Origin: Rhizomys pruinosus
Lineage: Eukaryota > Chordata > Mammalia > Rodentia > Spalacidae
NCBI GenBank assembly: GCA_009823505.1
Contig: VZQC01005680.1
Coordinates: 3,604,880-3,668,879 of the forward strand
DNA length: 64,000 bases
Direction: 5' to 3'
A model generated the notes under the pieces. It searched no databases, was not told where the DNA came from, and saw only the letters and a list, made by a program, of their open reading frames with translations. The stretch's first letter is position 1. Each line of letters starts with the position of its first letter. A program made the translations under genes and the position numbers. This document shows, in pieces, positions 49,494-61,985 of this stretch.

Positions 49494-50170
49494 TACATCT
49501 GATAGAGCATTAACATCCAGCATTATATAGACTACTTAAAAAACAAAGAAGATGACGTACTCAAAAGATGGAGTAAAGAGCTGAACAGAATCTTCACCAG
49601 TGAGGAAGTAAAGATAGCTGAGAAACATCTTAAAAAGTGTTCAACATCATTAATAATTAAGGAAATGCAAATTAAAACCACTCTAAGATATCATCTCACT
49701 CTGATAAGATTGGCTAAGATCAAGAAAACAAAAGACACCAAATGCTGGAGAGGTTGTGGGAAAAGGGGAACACTCATCCACTGCTAGTGGGAATGTAACC
49801 ACTGTGGAAAGCAGAGTGGAGAACCCTTAAAAGACTCAAAATAAGACTACCACCTGACCCAGTCATACCACTCCTGGGTATACACCCACAAGACCCATCC
49901 TACCGCAAAGATACACGCACATCTAGGTTTATTGCATCTCTCTTCACAATTGCGAGGAGCTGGAACCAACCCAAATGCTCCTTAACTGATGAGTGGATAA
50001 CAAAAATGTGGTACATCTACACAATGGAGTTCTATGCAGCAGTAAAGAAAGATGACATCATGAACTTTCCAGGTAAATGGATGGAATAGGAAGCCATTAT
50101 GCTAAGTGAAGTAACACAGTCCCAGAAAAAAATGGTGAATGGTTTCCCTCATTTGTGGATGCTAGCACCA
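49494..50170 (+). mobile_element. LINE-1 ORF2 3' end, broken
   Basis: Conceptual translation follows the C-terminal part of LINE-1 ORF2p, the endonuclease/reverse transcriptase that drives LINE-1 and SINE retrotransposition. Family phrases are visible in order: KEMQIKTT, RYHLT, CWRGCG, then GTLIHC, IPLLGIYP, SWNQPKC and MWYIYTMEFYAA. The reading frame is broken: a TGG to TAG stop lies in the CWW-type motif after GTLIHC (about 49,788), several frame shifts are needed, and the final WMELE region has lost a base. It is 5' truncated: the endonuclease and reverse transcriptase core are absent. Dead copy. Confidence 0.9.
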
Positions 50171-50490
50171 AATCCCCAGTTGAAAGGCAAGCTGAGCAAT
50201 GCTTTTGTTATATTTCTTTTTATGTGAAAGCAACTGTGCTGTTATAATGTGAATCTCTTAATGGGCTCTAGAATTGACCTACTACTTATTTTCAGACATT
50301 GTAATTACTGTATATGGGTGGAAAGTACGTATTCATATTTTATTTATTTATTTATTATATTTGAAGGGATTCACAATATAAGAGCACAGTTGTTTTCAGA
50401 TCACATTGATGTTGCTCAGTTTGTCATACAATTAGGTAATTGATGCTAGCATCCACAGATGAGTGATACCATTCGTTGTTTGTTTTCTGT
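50122..50490. repeat. inverted repeat of the LINE-1 3' end
   Basis: Arm 1 (50,122-50,262) has GGTTTCCCTCATTTGTGGAT, GATGCTAGC, CAAGCTGAGCAA and GAAAGCAACTGTGCTGTTAT. Arm 2 (50,361-50,490), read on the minus strand, has GGTATCACTCATCTGTGGAT, GATGCTAGC, CAAACTGAGCAAC and GAAAACAACTGTGCTCTTAT. The arms are diverged and separated by about 100 bp. Confidence 0.8.
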
Positions 50491-50594
50491 ATTTTTTCTG
50501 TTTCTTTTTCATATTCATATTTTAGAGTGATATAAAATTAAAGGGAAAAATGTGAATTCCCAAACATATTTTGGAATTAACATACAGTTTATTC

Positions 50595-50665
50595 TCAGAG
50601 GTCATAATTTTGATACATATGTGATGTTTATATAGGCATATTTTGGATCAATACAAAGGGAAGGG

Positions 50666-50697
<32 letters not shown>

Positions 50698-50835
50698 AGA
50701 ACTGACTGATACAGTTAAATTCTGCCCAAAACAACAAGCCTCTGCAGAGAAAAACTTTGGAAAGACTGAGAGAAAGATGTAAGACATGTATGGCAGAGTG
50801 TATGAACTGGGGTGGGGTGGGGGGCAGGGAGAGGG
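50595..50835. mobile_element. LINE-1 3'-associated repeat, copy 2
   Basis: GTCATAATTTTGATACATAT, a (CAA)n run at about 50,669-50,698, AAAGAACTGACTGATAC, GACTGAGAGAAAGATG and GGGGTGGGGTGGGG parallel 33,655-33,910. Confidence 0.6.
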
Positions 50836-51094
50836 AAAGTGTCTAAAGTCTTGACTTGGGGAAACAGGAAGTCCTGGCTCTGTGCATTTCCCATTTGTAC
50901 ATAGCAGCTCTTATTCCCTAGGATGAGGAACCTGCACTATGTGGTGATGGGCACCAACCTGGGAACATCAGGCAGCTCTGGAATCTGTAGCTTCTAGCTA
51001 TGAATGGAAATTACTTCTGAGTCACAGATGACTCTGTGAAACAAAACCCTCTTCATCATCTCAAAGGATGTTTTGAAGATGAGAGTGTAGATGA
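50836..51094. other. unassigned sequence
   Basis: Nothing recognised. Confidence 0.4.
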
Positions 51095-51665
51095 AGGTTC
51101 TCATTGGGTGTCTGACACCTGTAATAGTTCATCTTATTTTTTAACTAGGTGGGGTTTGGAGTCACCTAGGAGGAGCCTCTCCAGGAAGTTTGTGAGGGTG
51201 TCTTCACAGAATTTTAACTGAGGCGGGGAGACCCACTCTGAATGTGGGCATCACATTCCATTAGCTGGGGTCCTGGACTGAATAAAAAGGAGAAAGAGAG
51301 CTGAGCACCAGCATTCATCTCTCTGCTTCCTGACTGTGGAGGCCATGTGACCAGCTGCTTCACACTCCTGCCGCCATGCCTTCCCACCATGATGGAGTCT
51401 ACCCTCAAATTGTGAGCCTAAATACAACTATTCTCTCAAGTTGTTTTTGTCAGCTGGCTTTTTTTTTTTTTTTGTATTGTATTTTTGAGACAGGGTCTCC
51501 CTGTAGCCCCAGCTGGCCTGGAACTTGCTTCGTAGACCAGGCTGGCCTTGAACTCACAGAGATCCATCTGCCTGCCTCTACCTTCCGAGTGCTGGGATTA
51601 AAGTCATGCACCACAACGCCTGGCTGTCAGCTGTTTTATCACAATGATAAAGCAATTAACACTTT
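51095..51665 (-). mobile_element. R1-family element split by a B1
   Basis: Reverse order: GGGTGTCTTCACAGAATTTT, ACCCACTCTGAATGTGGGCA, CACCAGCATTCATCTCTCTG, CTCAAATTGTGAGCCTAAAT, and after the B1 TTTTATCACAATGATAAAGC. Confidence 0.75.
51462..51625 (-). mobile_element. B1 SINE nested in R1
   Basis: TTTTTGAGACAGGGTCTCCC to GCACCACAACGCCTGGC; a GTCAGCTG repeat on both sides is a likely TSD. Confidence 0.9.
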
Positions 51666-51709
51666 GGCTATTATTACTATTTAGTTCTCTTATTTTGGTA
51701 ATCATTGTT

Positions 51710-51936
51710 TTTTATTCAGTTTATTTTATTTTTGTATGTGTATGAATGTACTGTCTGCATGTAGGTCTGTGCACCTGTGTCATGCAATGCCACGGAGGTC
51801 AGAAGAGGGTGTTGGATTCCCCTGGAACTGGGGTCAAAGATGGTTCTTAGCTGCTGTGTGGGTGCTGGGGATCAAACTTGGGTCCTCTGCAAGAGCAGTC
51901 GGTGCTCTTAACCGCTAGGCCATCTCTCCAGCCCCA
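51710..51936 (-). mobile_element. B2 SINE (short subtype) with 12-bp TSD
   Basis: Lacks the extra segment. GTAATCATTGTT at 51,698-51,709 and 51,937-51,948 is exact. Confidence 0.92.
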
Positions 51937-51964
51937 GTAATCATTGTTATTTAAAAATTAGGCT

Positions 51965-52969
51965 GCATGTACAGATATTTATATCTATACCATCTATCTC
52001 TAGTTCTAGCTCTGATCTCTGTTTATACCATCCACCATATTTCTCTCATCCATCTCTGTACCTCTTCTAGATCATCCATCTCTCGCATATATGTATCTAT
52101 GTCATCCATCTAGATCTCTAGTTATGGCTGTACCATCTATCTCTATCTATGCATGTATCTTTGTCTATATCATCCATCTCTATGTAATATCTCCATCTGT
52201 ATCTGTATCTGTTTCTCTATATCATCCATATGTTTCTATCTATAAAAGTTTTATATATCTCTATATATTTACTTCTATATCATCCATCTCTATGTATATA
52301 GCTGTCTATGTATCCATATCACTATCATCTATCTATCCATTTATCATCTTATTTATGTCTATACCATTCTTCTCTATATATATCTTTACATATCATCTAT
52401 CTAGATATCCTGTCTGTATCATCCATCTCTATGTCTTTATTTACATAGCTCTATATCATCTATCTCTATGTATTTCTGCCCTAGTTTGCTTTTCTGTTGC
52501 TGTGATAAGCACCATGGCCAAAAAGCAACTTTGGGGGTCCATCATTGGTGAAGAATCTGGAGGCAGGAGCTGAAGCAGAAACTGGAGGAACTGTGCTTAC
52601 TGGCTTGCTCCCCCTGGCTTGCTCGGCAATGTTTCTTACATAGCTTAGGCCCACCTGCCTAGGGATGGCACTGCCCACAGTGGGCTGGAGCCTCCCACAT
52701 CAATCAGCAATCAAGAAAATGCCCCACAGACCTGGCCATAGGCCAGTAGGATGAAGGAAATTTCTCAGTTGAGGTTCCTTCTTCTCAGTTTTCTTCAGTT
52801 TGACAAAAACTACTCAGCACAGTAATTCTATTTATCTTGATCACCCATATCTATTATCCATCTCCAACTCTGTATCTGTCTCAGTATATATATATATATA
52901 TGTCCCTCTCTCCTCCCTCCCCTCTTTCCCTCCCTCTTTCCCTCCCTCGCTCCCTCCCTAGGTCTCTTA
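51965..52969. repeat. long imperfect (ATCT)n array split by an R1
   Basis: Two blocks, 51,970-52,482 and 52,826-52,895, of ATCT/ATCC-based sequence with many variants, then a TA run and a CCCT run up to 52,969. The open frame rich in Ile/Ser/Tyr across it is compositional. Confidence 0.85.
52483..52825 (+). mobile_element. R1-family element inside the (ATCT)n array
   Basis: CCCTAGTTTGCTTTTCTGTT, GCTGTGATAAGCACCATGGC, GGAGGCAGGAGCTGAAGC, GGCTTGCTCCCCCTGGC, TGGCACTGCCCACAGTGGGC and a TCAGTTTGACAAAAAC end; full length. Confidence 0.82.
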
Positions 52970-52970
52970 N
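52970..52970. other. single ambiguous base (N), probable assembly join
   Basis: TCTTANAAATAATAAT. It lies a few bases before the start of the sequence that recurs at 62.6 kb. Confidence 0.9.
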
Positions 52971-52976
52971 AAATAA

Positions 52977-54390
52977 TAATATATCTATATAGTTGTACAT
53001 TATTTATTATCATCTATATCTGCTCTATAATATATAAACACATAGCTAGATAACCCGTTTGAACCTCCCATTGTAAAACCCAATCTGCCAGTGAAAGACT
53101 TGATTTTGGATAATTTTCAGGTCTTCCTTTAGCAGTGTGTTTTGGTTACTAATCACAGCTCCCATCTACTGAGCCAAGCACATGCCTCATTTAATTTAAT
53201 CTGCACAGACAGCCCTGTACTGTTGACCCAAACATCTTTTTCTTGGAGGACACCAAGACTCAGAGAGGTTCCTATTTGCCCAGGGCCATGCAAGATTCAT
53301 CTCCCAACAGAATTCTTTCCCCAGCTCACACTTTTGGCCCTGGCTGCACTGCTCCGTCTTCCACAGGGTGCACATCTTCTGTGCGTACTGTCGCTCGGGT
53401 TGCGGGTTGTCTTACGTCTCGCCTGAGTAGGCAGCCTTTTCCCTGTCTAAACTTCCATCCTGAACTGTTGGACTCTGTTCGCTTGCTGCGTGCTCTGTTT
53501 CGTTCTAGCTCAGCTTGATTCCTTCTCAAAGCCAACGTATTGCACAAACAGCAGCAAGGAGCCCAAGATTGCTGAATATTTAACAATCACAGGCAGGAGC
53601 CACGATAGCCCAAGAACACTTGAAACATGACCCAGAGGAGAGCAGAGGGCGGGAGCTCATGGAGAGGCAGGAAGAGAGAGACAAGGCATGGCTCCACGAC
53701 ACTGCATGTCCAGGAGCTGTCAACGGGCGGTTCTCATGAGCACAAACAGCAAAGTGTTTGGCTCAGAGGAAGCTACCCAGCACTGCTGTGGCCCAAATCT
53801 GCCTCCTTTATGTAGGAGGTGAATGGCTGAAAGTCCCTGCACAAATCACGGGGGGAGGGGAAAAGAAGTCCCCCTACTGAGAGTCTACCTGTGAATTTGT
53901 AATCCTCTCTTTCCCAAAGTAAGTTTACCAACCTGAGACTCTCAGCAACCAGGTACTGGAGCTCCCACATCCTGTAGGATGGACATTAACTAAAGAGCCA
54001 AACCTTTTCCTTCCCCTGGCTCCCAGGAATCAGACAACTGCAAGCACGTACTCAGGGCTGCTGCTCATCGACTACCAGACATCCGACCTCTTCCCTTGAT
54101 TCTCTGAAGCTTTAAAGGGGATCTTCATTTTCCCCCATGGGCTGAGCACTCCTGAATCCCCATCATGCTATCTTTCTGATTATGACATTAATAACTCTCC
54201 CAATTAATCTCCTACCCAAAAGAATAATCCACCTCAATGTCCCCCTTGAACCCTCACACTGAGACTTGCAAGTCCCGTATGGCCAGAACAGAAGAACAAA
54301 TGCTTTGCTTATAATGTGAATTTTGGATCCCAGTTTTCTGGGACTTTTTTGTTTTGAAGCACGGGCATCAATTTTTTCTTTCTGCTAACA
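52977..54390 (+). repeat. duplicated block, copy A
   Basis: Matches 62,635-64,000 in the same orientation. The match is apparently exact at 53,121-53,355 and about 53,890-54,330; the offset shrinks from 9,638 to 9,615 bases, so the stretch between differs by about 23 bp of net indels. Differences in 53,356-53,890 are mostly single-base gains and losses. No gene or SINE lies inside. Confidence 0.93.
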
Positions 54391-54719
54391 CAAGAGGATA
54401 TATTTATTTTTTTTTTTTTTCCTTTTATTGTTTTCCTTCTTAATTGTTGGATGGAGAGGATAAATTGCTGAATAGAAACATAATGCCTGTGGGATTGAAC
54501 TGAATTGGGTTGTCAAGTACAATTCAAGAAGCGTTCTTTAGTGAGGATGTAGGGAATTGAGAAGGCCAAGAGTTCTGGGCTGGAAGGACAAAAACAGAGC
54601 CAGAAATCACAGGGGCGTCACACTGCTGCGCCTGGCAACTGTTAGAAGTCAAACAATTCATCTCTACTGGAAAGAGCACGAGCGTACACAGTCCTTGAAA
54701 CACAGCCAGCCATTCAGTT
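54391..54719. other. unassigned sequence
   Basis: Normal-looking composition; nothing recognised. Confidence 0.4.
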
Positions 54720-55130
54720 GTTTTAGTCACTTTTTGCTGTTGCTAGTGATTAAAGCACCATGACCACGGCCAACTATAAAGACGAGTTTATTTGAGCTTA
54801 ACGATTGATGGTTCCATAGGAATTAGAGTCATTGTGGCGGAGGCTTGCGGCTGGATCTGGAGCAGCAAACGAGGTCATATCTCCAAACAGCACAGGAAGC
54901 AGATGAGGGGCGCGACTGTAGACATGATGGTTTGTAAAACTCACTAAGACCTGCACCAATCACAACGATTCCTTAGCACGGCCACACTCCTTCCAAGACC
55001 TCCAAAAACAGCCGGGCACCAACGAGAGACAAATGTTCCCTGAAATACCAAGAGTCTGTGGGGACGACACTCATCCAAACCACAAACACAGACCATGGTT
55101 ACCACAAATAGATGCGTATTAACATTAACT
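54720..55130 (+). mobile_element. R1-type element, unusually scrambled
   Basis: TTTTAGTCACTTTTTGCTGT, AAAGCACCATGACCACGGCC, GAGGTCATATCTCCAAACAG, CCACACTCCTTCCAAGACC and CTCATCCAAACCAC keep the R1-group order, but small indels and inserted CG-containing bases are more frequent than in any other copy in the window. Confidence 0.6.
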
Positions 55131-56128
55131 TTCCTGGGAGATTTAAGCAAATGCCTGGTCACCTACATAGGGACCCCAAAAAGTCCATCTTGGGCTTACC
55201 TCTAGAGGAGGGGTGAGAGGTTATATATAGAAGCATGGGTGACCCAAACAGACCTGCATTACTTTGAAGTCCCACCCTACCATGCATGGGGTCCTCATAG
55301 AAGCTGCATGAGGGAGTCCCACTTCTAGTTAACCTTTCAGTTTCTCTGATCATTTCTCAAGATCATTTAGGCTGGAAGAGGAGACAAAGGACAAACTAAG
55401 CTGGAATCTCAAAGTGAAAGGATCTCCTGCGCCGTTCCTCCAATCTACCAGAGGGGTGTTCACAGCTCCCATTGCTATCACCAGAGAACCTGAAAAACTA
55501 ACCAAATAATAAATTGTTTCTGTTTGTCAGGCTACTGGCCAATTCCAAAAGCTCCTCTTACTGGCCCGAGGAAAAAGCAACATACAACATCTGAGGAAAA
55601 GGACCACAGAATAAGTCTCTTAGTATGGGTTCTGCTTAATTTTCATACTTTCTATGGGAAAGGGTGTCTCTGAACTGATCTGAGAGATACTTCGCATGAG
55701 TTGTTTCCTTCCTCAGTTTACGTATCTCAGATTGTGTTGGTTGATCTGGACTGCCAACTGGGCTGTATGAGATATGCCTAGGAAATTAAGAAAGCATACT
55801 TCCGACTCTGTGTATGAGAATGTTTCTAGAGATGGTAAGTTCAGGAGGCCTCTGATCTCATCAGTAGTCCAAGAAAATACCCAACATGACTTTGGGACAT
55901 TATCAGCTACAATATTCATCCTCAAGAAGTGCTCTAAAATCTTTCTGCCCCCTCTTCATGATGTCTCCATGACCATTTGAAGGTGGAGAGAGTACAATCA
56001 GCTAGATGACTATCATCTTAGACATAGGCACCCCAGACCACTGCTTTCTGACATTCTGCACTAAGTGGCTGAGAACTTTGATAGTAGCTTCTCTGTCATG
56101 GTAACAAAAAAAAAAAGCTTCTAGAGAC
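55131..56128. other. unassigned sequence, probably error-rich
   Basis: No element recognised. Quality appears to fall progressively towards the right. Confidence 0.4.
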
Positions 56129-56129
56129 T

Positions 56130-56445
56130 ACCCGTGCCCCTAATGCGGTTTAAGACTCGCGATCAGAAACCGGCTTTATGTAGAGAACCGCGAGGCCCTC
56201 CTCGAATTCGCACCCAGCCACCCCACATAACAGGCCGAGGAAGCCAGTGCTGAAACTCCCCATTCCAGCGCGAACCTCCAGTCCTCCCAGCCGGCGACGT
56301 CCGACACCACTCTTCTGACCTCCGCGCGGCATTGCACGTCACGGGTGCCCAAACTTGCCATCGCAAGCACAATCCATTCATACCACATACCGGAATCATT
56401 AATAACCAAATTAAAAAACAAAGTATTTCAAGCAAAAAAAAGCTT
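56130..56445 (+). mobile_element. B2 SINE (long subtype), heavily corrupted
   Basis: Order of B2 landmarks is kept but scrambled: GCGGTTTAAGACTCGCGATC for the A-box region, GAATTCGCACCCAGCCACCC for the GATCCCCAGCACCC region, ACTCTTCTGACCTCCGCGCG, GCATTGCACGTCACGGGTGC, CAAACTTGCCATCGCAAGC, CATTCATACCACATACCGG. Other young B2 copies in the window are near-identical to each other, so the changes here look like read errors. Confidence 0.8.
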
Positions 56446-58855
56446 CTCTAAAGATATACTACGGAAAACTCTGCTCACACGAACAACTCACCAAGGTATG
56501 GTAGTCTGATGTGATCTTGACATAATGACAAACCAGTTGCGACATGCTAGTTGGATAGATGGCCAGAAGCATGCCTATGCCCCCCTCCACCAGATAAAGA
56601 GCTAACACCAAATCAAACAATCGCAATGACTTGAGGAGAGACGAACAGTTTTCTCCAGGGACTAGCTCCCTGAGACATTATCTAATCCCAAATGGACAAC
56701 CCATGAACACTAAAAAGGTAGTAGAAATAACACATTACAACCACTAAATGCGACTCAGTAATGTCAACAAAAGTATTAAACGTCAACATATAATCAAAAC
56801 AACATAATAACACACAATCATAATCAACACACAATAAACGACACACAAGTAACTCTAAGCACCATATTCTTATAATGTACGCACCAACAGAATAAGTACA
56901 ATGATATATAATCACAGTAAGACAGAGGATAAGACAATTGAGAAACATAGCGAATACAAGCCGCGGGATCATAAGCCTGAAACGCCACACTGACACGATA
57001 CTGAGAACTGGGCCTCAAGGAATGAAAATAACAACCAAAGACCACATACCTCCATGTATAGACAAATTCTAAAAGTAAAAATTCAAAAAATAGACTGTGA
57101 GATACATCTAGCTACTAGACAAAAGGTCCCCAGAAAACAACACAACAAAATCTACATAACGCATATTTAAAGAGCAAAAATGTGATTAGACTCTACTAGC
57201 GGCGATCCTAGCCACCCGATCCAAATAGAAAACAAGACAAAATAATCACATTCCAAGGAACTGCAATTGATATGGCTCAGAAGAAAAAAACACTTGTGGG
57301 CTGGACACTCCACACACACACACCACACCCAACAACACACACAACACCATCAAAAAACCCACAAAAAACACACTCAGCATAGAAGATGGTAGGCGCAACA
57401 AAAAGAGTGTCAACCCACCCCAAACGACTCTCTACCCACTACCAAAGAAACCGTCAACAACGACAATAAAAGATACTCCCAGGCTGCTTCCAACCCAATA
57501 CGCCATCAGAGAGACACAATAAGCACCACCCATAACTACTATACTAGAACATAGTCAAGACCCGACCCCCAGGCCAACCAACAACACCAACAGAGGCATG
57601 ATACAAATACCCAGATGCACAACACTCATAAGAGTTAATCCATATGAAAAAAAGCATAAAAGATCACAAAAGTGAAGTAGGCAGACATGACCTTAACCAA
57701 TAAAGCACACAGAAGCGACAGAAGGAATCAGGATACCGACCAACTACTTTGATGAGCTTACCAGCCAGCCGAGCCATTACAACGACCGTGAAGTCTCCAG
57801 GGACAAGACAGGGGCTACAGGCCGAGCCCGTATCGGCAAAACAAGATCAGAACGAAAAAAAAAAAACAAAAAAAACAACGCAAGAGTAAGCATGACAAGC
57901 TCCCGCCAGGCAGGACTGGGAATCGAACCCGCCGTGTAAATCGAGAGAAGACCTCTGACAGCATCCGACACTTCTACACTGATAGGAATTGGAAAAAAGA
58001 GAAGAAGCACACCCCGGGCCAACGCCCAAGCTGTGGGAACCACACACACCTAAGCCAACACGAGGCAAAACGTACACACCCAGCGAAAATAACAAGACAC
58101 AGGAACCCCCACACCCTTAGAGTAAAAAAAAAGAAGAATGTTTTCAGCAGATCGCTCCAAAGGACGGATGGACCCCAATGAGCCACTTACACCTTGGCGG
58201 AAATCAATGCTCTTTGAAATCACACAAAAACCCAACCCAAAGACCTCGCCAGGGGGATTAATTGCCTACAAGCCATGAAACAAATCAAACACGTACAACA
58301 CACCAACAACAAGCTAACAACGCCAACCTCGCGAGGATGAAAACCCATGACACTCCGCATTCACCAAGAAAGAAGCCACAGGGTTGTTGACCTTCTCCAC
58401 AGCAGCCACTTGAAACACGGCACGGCGACAGGTGTGCCAGACACCCACAGCCTCTAGAGGCCCTGCTGCTCAGAGTGACACAATCAAGGAAGGCCACTCA
58501 ACCAAGGGAGCAAAAGCAACTTCCCAGAGAGCAGGTAACAAGGGGCACTAAGATCAGGTGGTCTCTGGTTCCGATTATATCTTCATCCGGCTGCTTGTAA
58601 AGATCACTGCATAATGGGGCAAAGTGGCACAGACGGACACTTTCCCCCAGCCCACCTGTAGCCGCTTCAGCCAGCTCGCTGTCTCACAACAGAGACTCAA
58701 GCATCCAGCAATGCCAGCTAGGAGAGGCATCCTTTCCCCTGAGCAAAAAACTACCCGCAGGACGAGAAAGAGCCAAAGAAACATTGACAAAAAGCTAATT
58801 AGACAGCAAAGCCGTACGTGGGCACTGAGAGGACTCTGGCTGCAGAAATTAACCT
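56446..58855. other. A/C-biased low-quality sequence
   Basis: Top strand dominated by A and C, with CAACA- and ACAC-type strings (a near-pure ACACACAC run at about 57,311-57,345), few recognisable words and no real gene. A GGAATCGAACCCGCCG string at about 57,919 hints at another scrambled B2. Confidence 0.6.
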
Positions 58856-58859
58856 AGCA

Positions 58860-59745
58860 CTGAACAGCGACCGGAATCTCCCAAAAAGCCTCTTCTTTCC
58901 CTCCATATCTTATTACATCCACTAATATCCTCCCTCTATCCATACGGTACTCCTCCCTACCATCCGACTACGCGCATCTCTGTTCCATCCTAAACTCTCA
59001 CCTCCACTCTTCCGCCCAATCAAAACATTCCCTCTCCCGCAAAAACCATCTCCCGTCTCCTCACTCCCTATAGCAATAATACATTCAACTATATCCTTCC
59101 TTTCCCTCTACGCCTTCACTTCCTTCCCTCATTCCTTCTTCCTCCTTCACTTCCTCCTTCCGCCCATCCCTACTCTCCACCTTCATATCAATCCTCTCCC
59201 CTCCACATACTCTGCGCCATCCATCTCTCACGCTTTCCATCAATAACACTCACTACTACCCCAATCAACCACTCGCATCTTTCTCCGCTCTACTATCACT
59301 CTCCATGCCCCACTAACACTCTCGCCGCCCCGATCTTCCCCATACCACACGACGAGCCAGCCAACTACAACCCCCTTCCCGGCCTCGCGCACACTCTCCC
59401 TCGCATCCCCATGTAAATCTCCACCGTTCCGTGGCCCGTCCCTCTCATTCAATCCGTCTCTCCAGTTCCTCTCTCTCCTTCTTCCCTCACAACCTCCCTC
59501 CCATCAAGCCTCCTCCCCTCAACCTCAACCACCCTGTCCTGCACAAAAACCTCCCAAATCTCCCAATCACCTCTCCGCTATCTTTCCTCTCTTAGCGTTG
59601 CCTCCTACATCACCACTACCCTCCGCTTCCCTCCCCTCGGAGGACTCCCAACACTCAATCACCTCAACCCTCATTCCCTTGTCGTTTCTCCTACCTCTCT
59701 TTCGCCCCAATGCCACACCTAAATCCTCCCTGCCAACCACAAGCC
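58860..59745. repeat. C/T-biased degenerate tract, probably a scrambled (CCCT/CT)n array
   Basis: For almost 900 bp the top strand is mostly C and T with scattered A and very little G. It resembles the clean CCCT run just before the N at 52,970, but noisy. Confidence 0.6.
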
Positions 59746-61110
59746 ACCACACCAGCCGCGAGCGAGCGAAGCCCGGGTTTGGCACACATCCCAACAACCT
59801 ACCGGCTACAGCGCTGAGCCCCATCTTCATTTCCCCAGGCCAACTCGGCCGTGGGCGCTATAGGGGAAAAATATCGCTCGAGGGCAACTGACGACAAACC
59901 TAGCCTGAAGGGATTATTACACGTTACATAGGCTTACTTAAACTGTCTCGCTGGAAGAAAAGACTTTCCTGATCTCTCTCACAATAGATTAAAACCAACA
60001 TACACACAAAAACCAAAAAGACCAAAACCCACAAAACAAAAACAACCAGTTAAAACCATGCACACCAACTTACAATAAAACTACACCGCTATAAGTATAC
60101 AATGCATGCTAATAACACACAAAACAACCATGACCACAAAAAAGGAAACTGACAACACACAACAAATCAAGTGCTTATCTTGATATCCTCATGTGGGGGC
60201 TTCCGGCCTGTACGATTGGCCTGCCGTTCAAGGGCGGAAAAATGAAAACCCGCAAAAAAACGTCGAAGAGACCAAAGACCAGAGAAAGATGCTCAGGCTG
60301 AGAAGGGAAACAAACACTGGAAGCGTCCCTACCAGCAGCCGAAAGACAGAGCATGAAGGAGTCCATGTGATGAGGTGCCACTAACTGATCTTGACGGCGT
60401 TCCAGCACTCCTTAGCTGCACAGTAGCTACACTACTTTACACTTCTACAGTTCAGAAGAGCGTCTGTACTCACGATGTGAGAGATAGCTAAACATTAACG
60501 ACGAATCATAACCCTATCCCTCATATGCATATAACCGTTCCACGCCTCCACTTAAAGTACCATTATCAGAAGAGCGAGTAACGAGACCAATTAATCTCCA
60601 TACATTCATGGAAAAGAGGGTGGAGCAAGAGTCTCAAGTTTACCAAACCGACCGCAGCCTGCGGGTCTCAGTAAACAGCCCCGTAGCAGGAGCGGCAGGG
60701 CCTATAACCAAGATTAATCGCTATGCTGCCTTTACTTGATTGCTCCAGGTGAAGAACTATGAGCAAGCTTTGCCAAGTGGTCTGGGGAGACAGGAGAAGC
60801 TTCATAGGACACTAGTTACCAACAGATACAAAGGTCAACCAACCACCCAATGGACAGCAAGTCCTTCATATTGGATCAACCCAAAGAAACCAAAGCTCTG
60901 AATTTGCAAGCTCCCAAGAGACTGTTGCGCTCAATGGAGATAGGAAACTCAGAAATGAAAAGGGGAATATCACAAAAGACATTTGTATGGAATTGAGTTA
61001 TCTATTGAATGAGTGTATAGAGAGGATGGCGAGGAGCACGACAGAGTAAAGAAAGTGCACTAGCAGTGCTAAGAAAACAGATTCTACTGAAATTTAGAGA
61101 ATTTTATACA
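59746..61110. other. low-quality sequence
   Basis: Mixed composition with an A/C-rich section at 59,990-60,170. Nothing recognised. Confidence 0.5.
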
Positions 61111-61499
61111 ATCTATTTAGATTTGTAATAAATGTACTTTCTATCAAGTAGAACATTAGTATGTCCAATTCCCCAAATATTGTATACAGATTTAAGAAAA
61201 CAAAAGGTGGGACGACAACAATTAGAGTTCCAATTAACTAAGTGCAGACCAGTGTGGAGCAACATCCGGAGACCAATCATGTTAATAATACACATATTGA
61301 CTGCATCCAAAAAGCAAAAGAGGTGTCGCCTTGAGGCAAGCAAACCCCATCACCACCTACACCGCACCTGCCTAAATATCGCCAGCAGAGCACATAGCTG
61401 TGAGATCCCACAACAGGTGCATAGCTCGCGACCTGGAGGGAAGAACCCATGCGTGAGCACACAGCGTTACATCGCGTAGCAGTGAGGAGAGTGGAAAGC
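61111..61499. other. unassigned, error-rich sequence
   Basis: Nothing recognised; short overlapping frames on both strands. Confidence 0.4.
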
Positions 61500-61985
61500 C
61501 CACTAAGACCGGCATATGACCAAGAAAAAAAAAATGTAAATCATGAAGAACAATGCGCCAAAACGGCAGACCCAAAGAACCGACCCCAGAATAAAGTACG
61601 GGTGGAAATAGCTAGACACGAAACTGGCCGGGGCGGCAGAAGGACGAAAGGGGCCGGACAAAAGCGCAGCCCAGTAAGAAGAAAACAGCCAGAAACCAGG
61701 ACCCAAAACACAGCTCCAGAAAAGAGACGGGTGGCTGCGCCCACCGGCCCGTCGAACCCACGACAACAAGCGAAGAGGGCAGGCGAAGGAAGCGGAGGAG
61801 AGCGAAGGGAAACGAGGACAGATAGCAATAGAACGGACACGAGCTCGACAACGGAGAACAGGGAAAGCCCCCAGCGGAGTGGGACCGGGGGGGTGGGCAC
61901 AACGGGCGGGCAAAGTACAAAGAGGGTCGGACGCAGAAAAAGGAGACGAGAAAAAAAGGAAAAAAAAAAAAAGGTCACAAAAACC
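61500..61985. repeat. A/G-biased degenerate tract, probably a scrambled purine repeat
   Basis: Top strand mostly A and G with scattered C and little T, ending in A-runs. It produces long Arg/Lys/Glu frames on the plus strand and Ser/Leu/Phe/Pro frames on the minus strand that have no protein meaning. Confidence 0.6.

Noticed and set aside
56446..60400. A possible exotic non-coding system or foreign DNA insert
   Set aside because: The presence of a recognisable scrambled B2 and of simple-repeat-like stretches makes noisy host sequence far more likely than foreign DNA.
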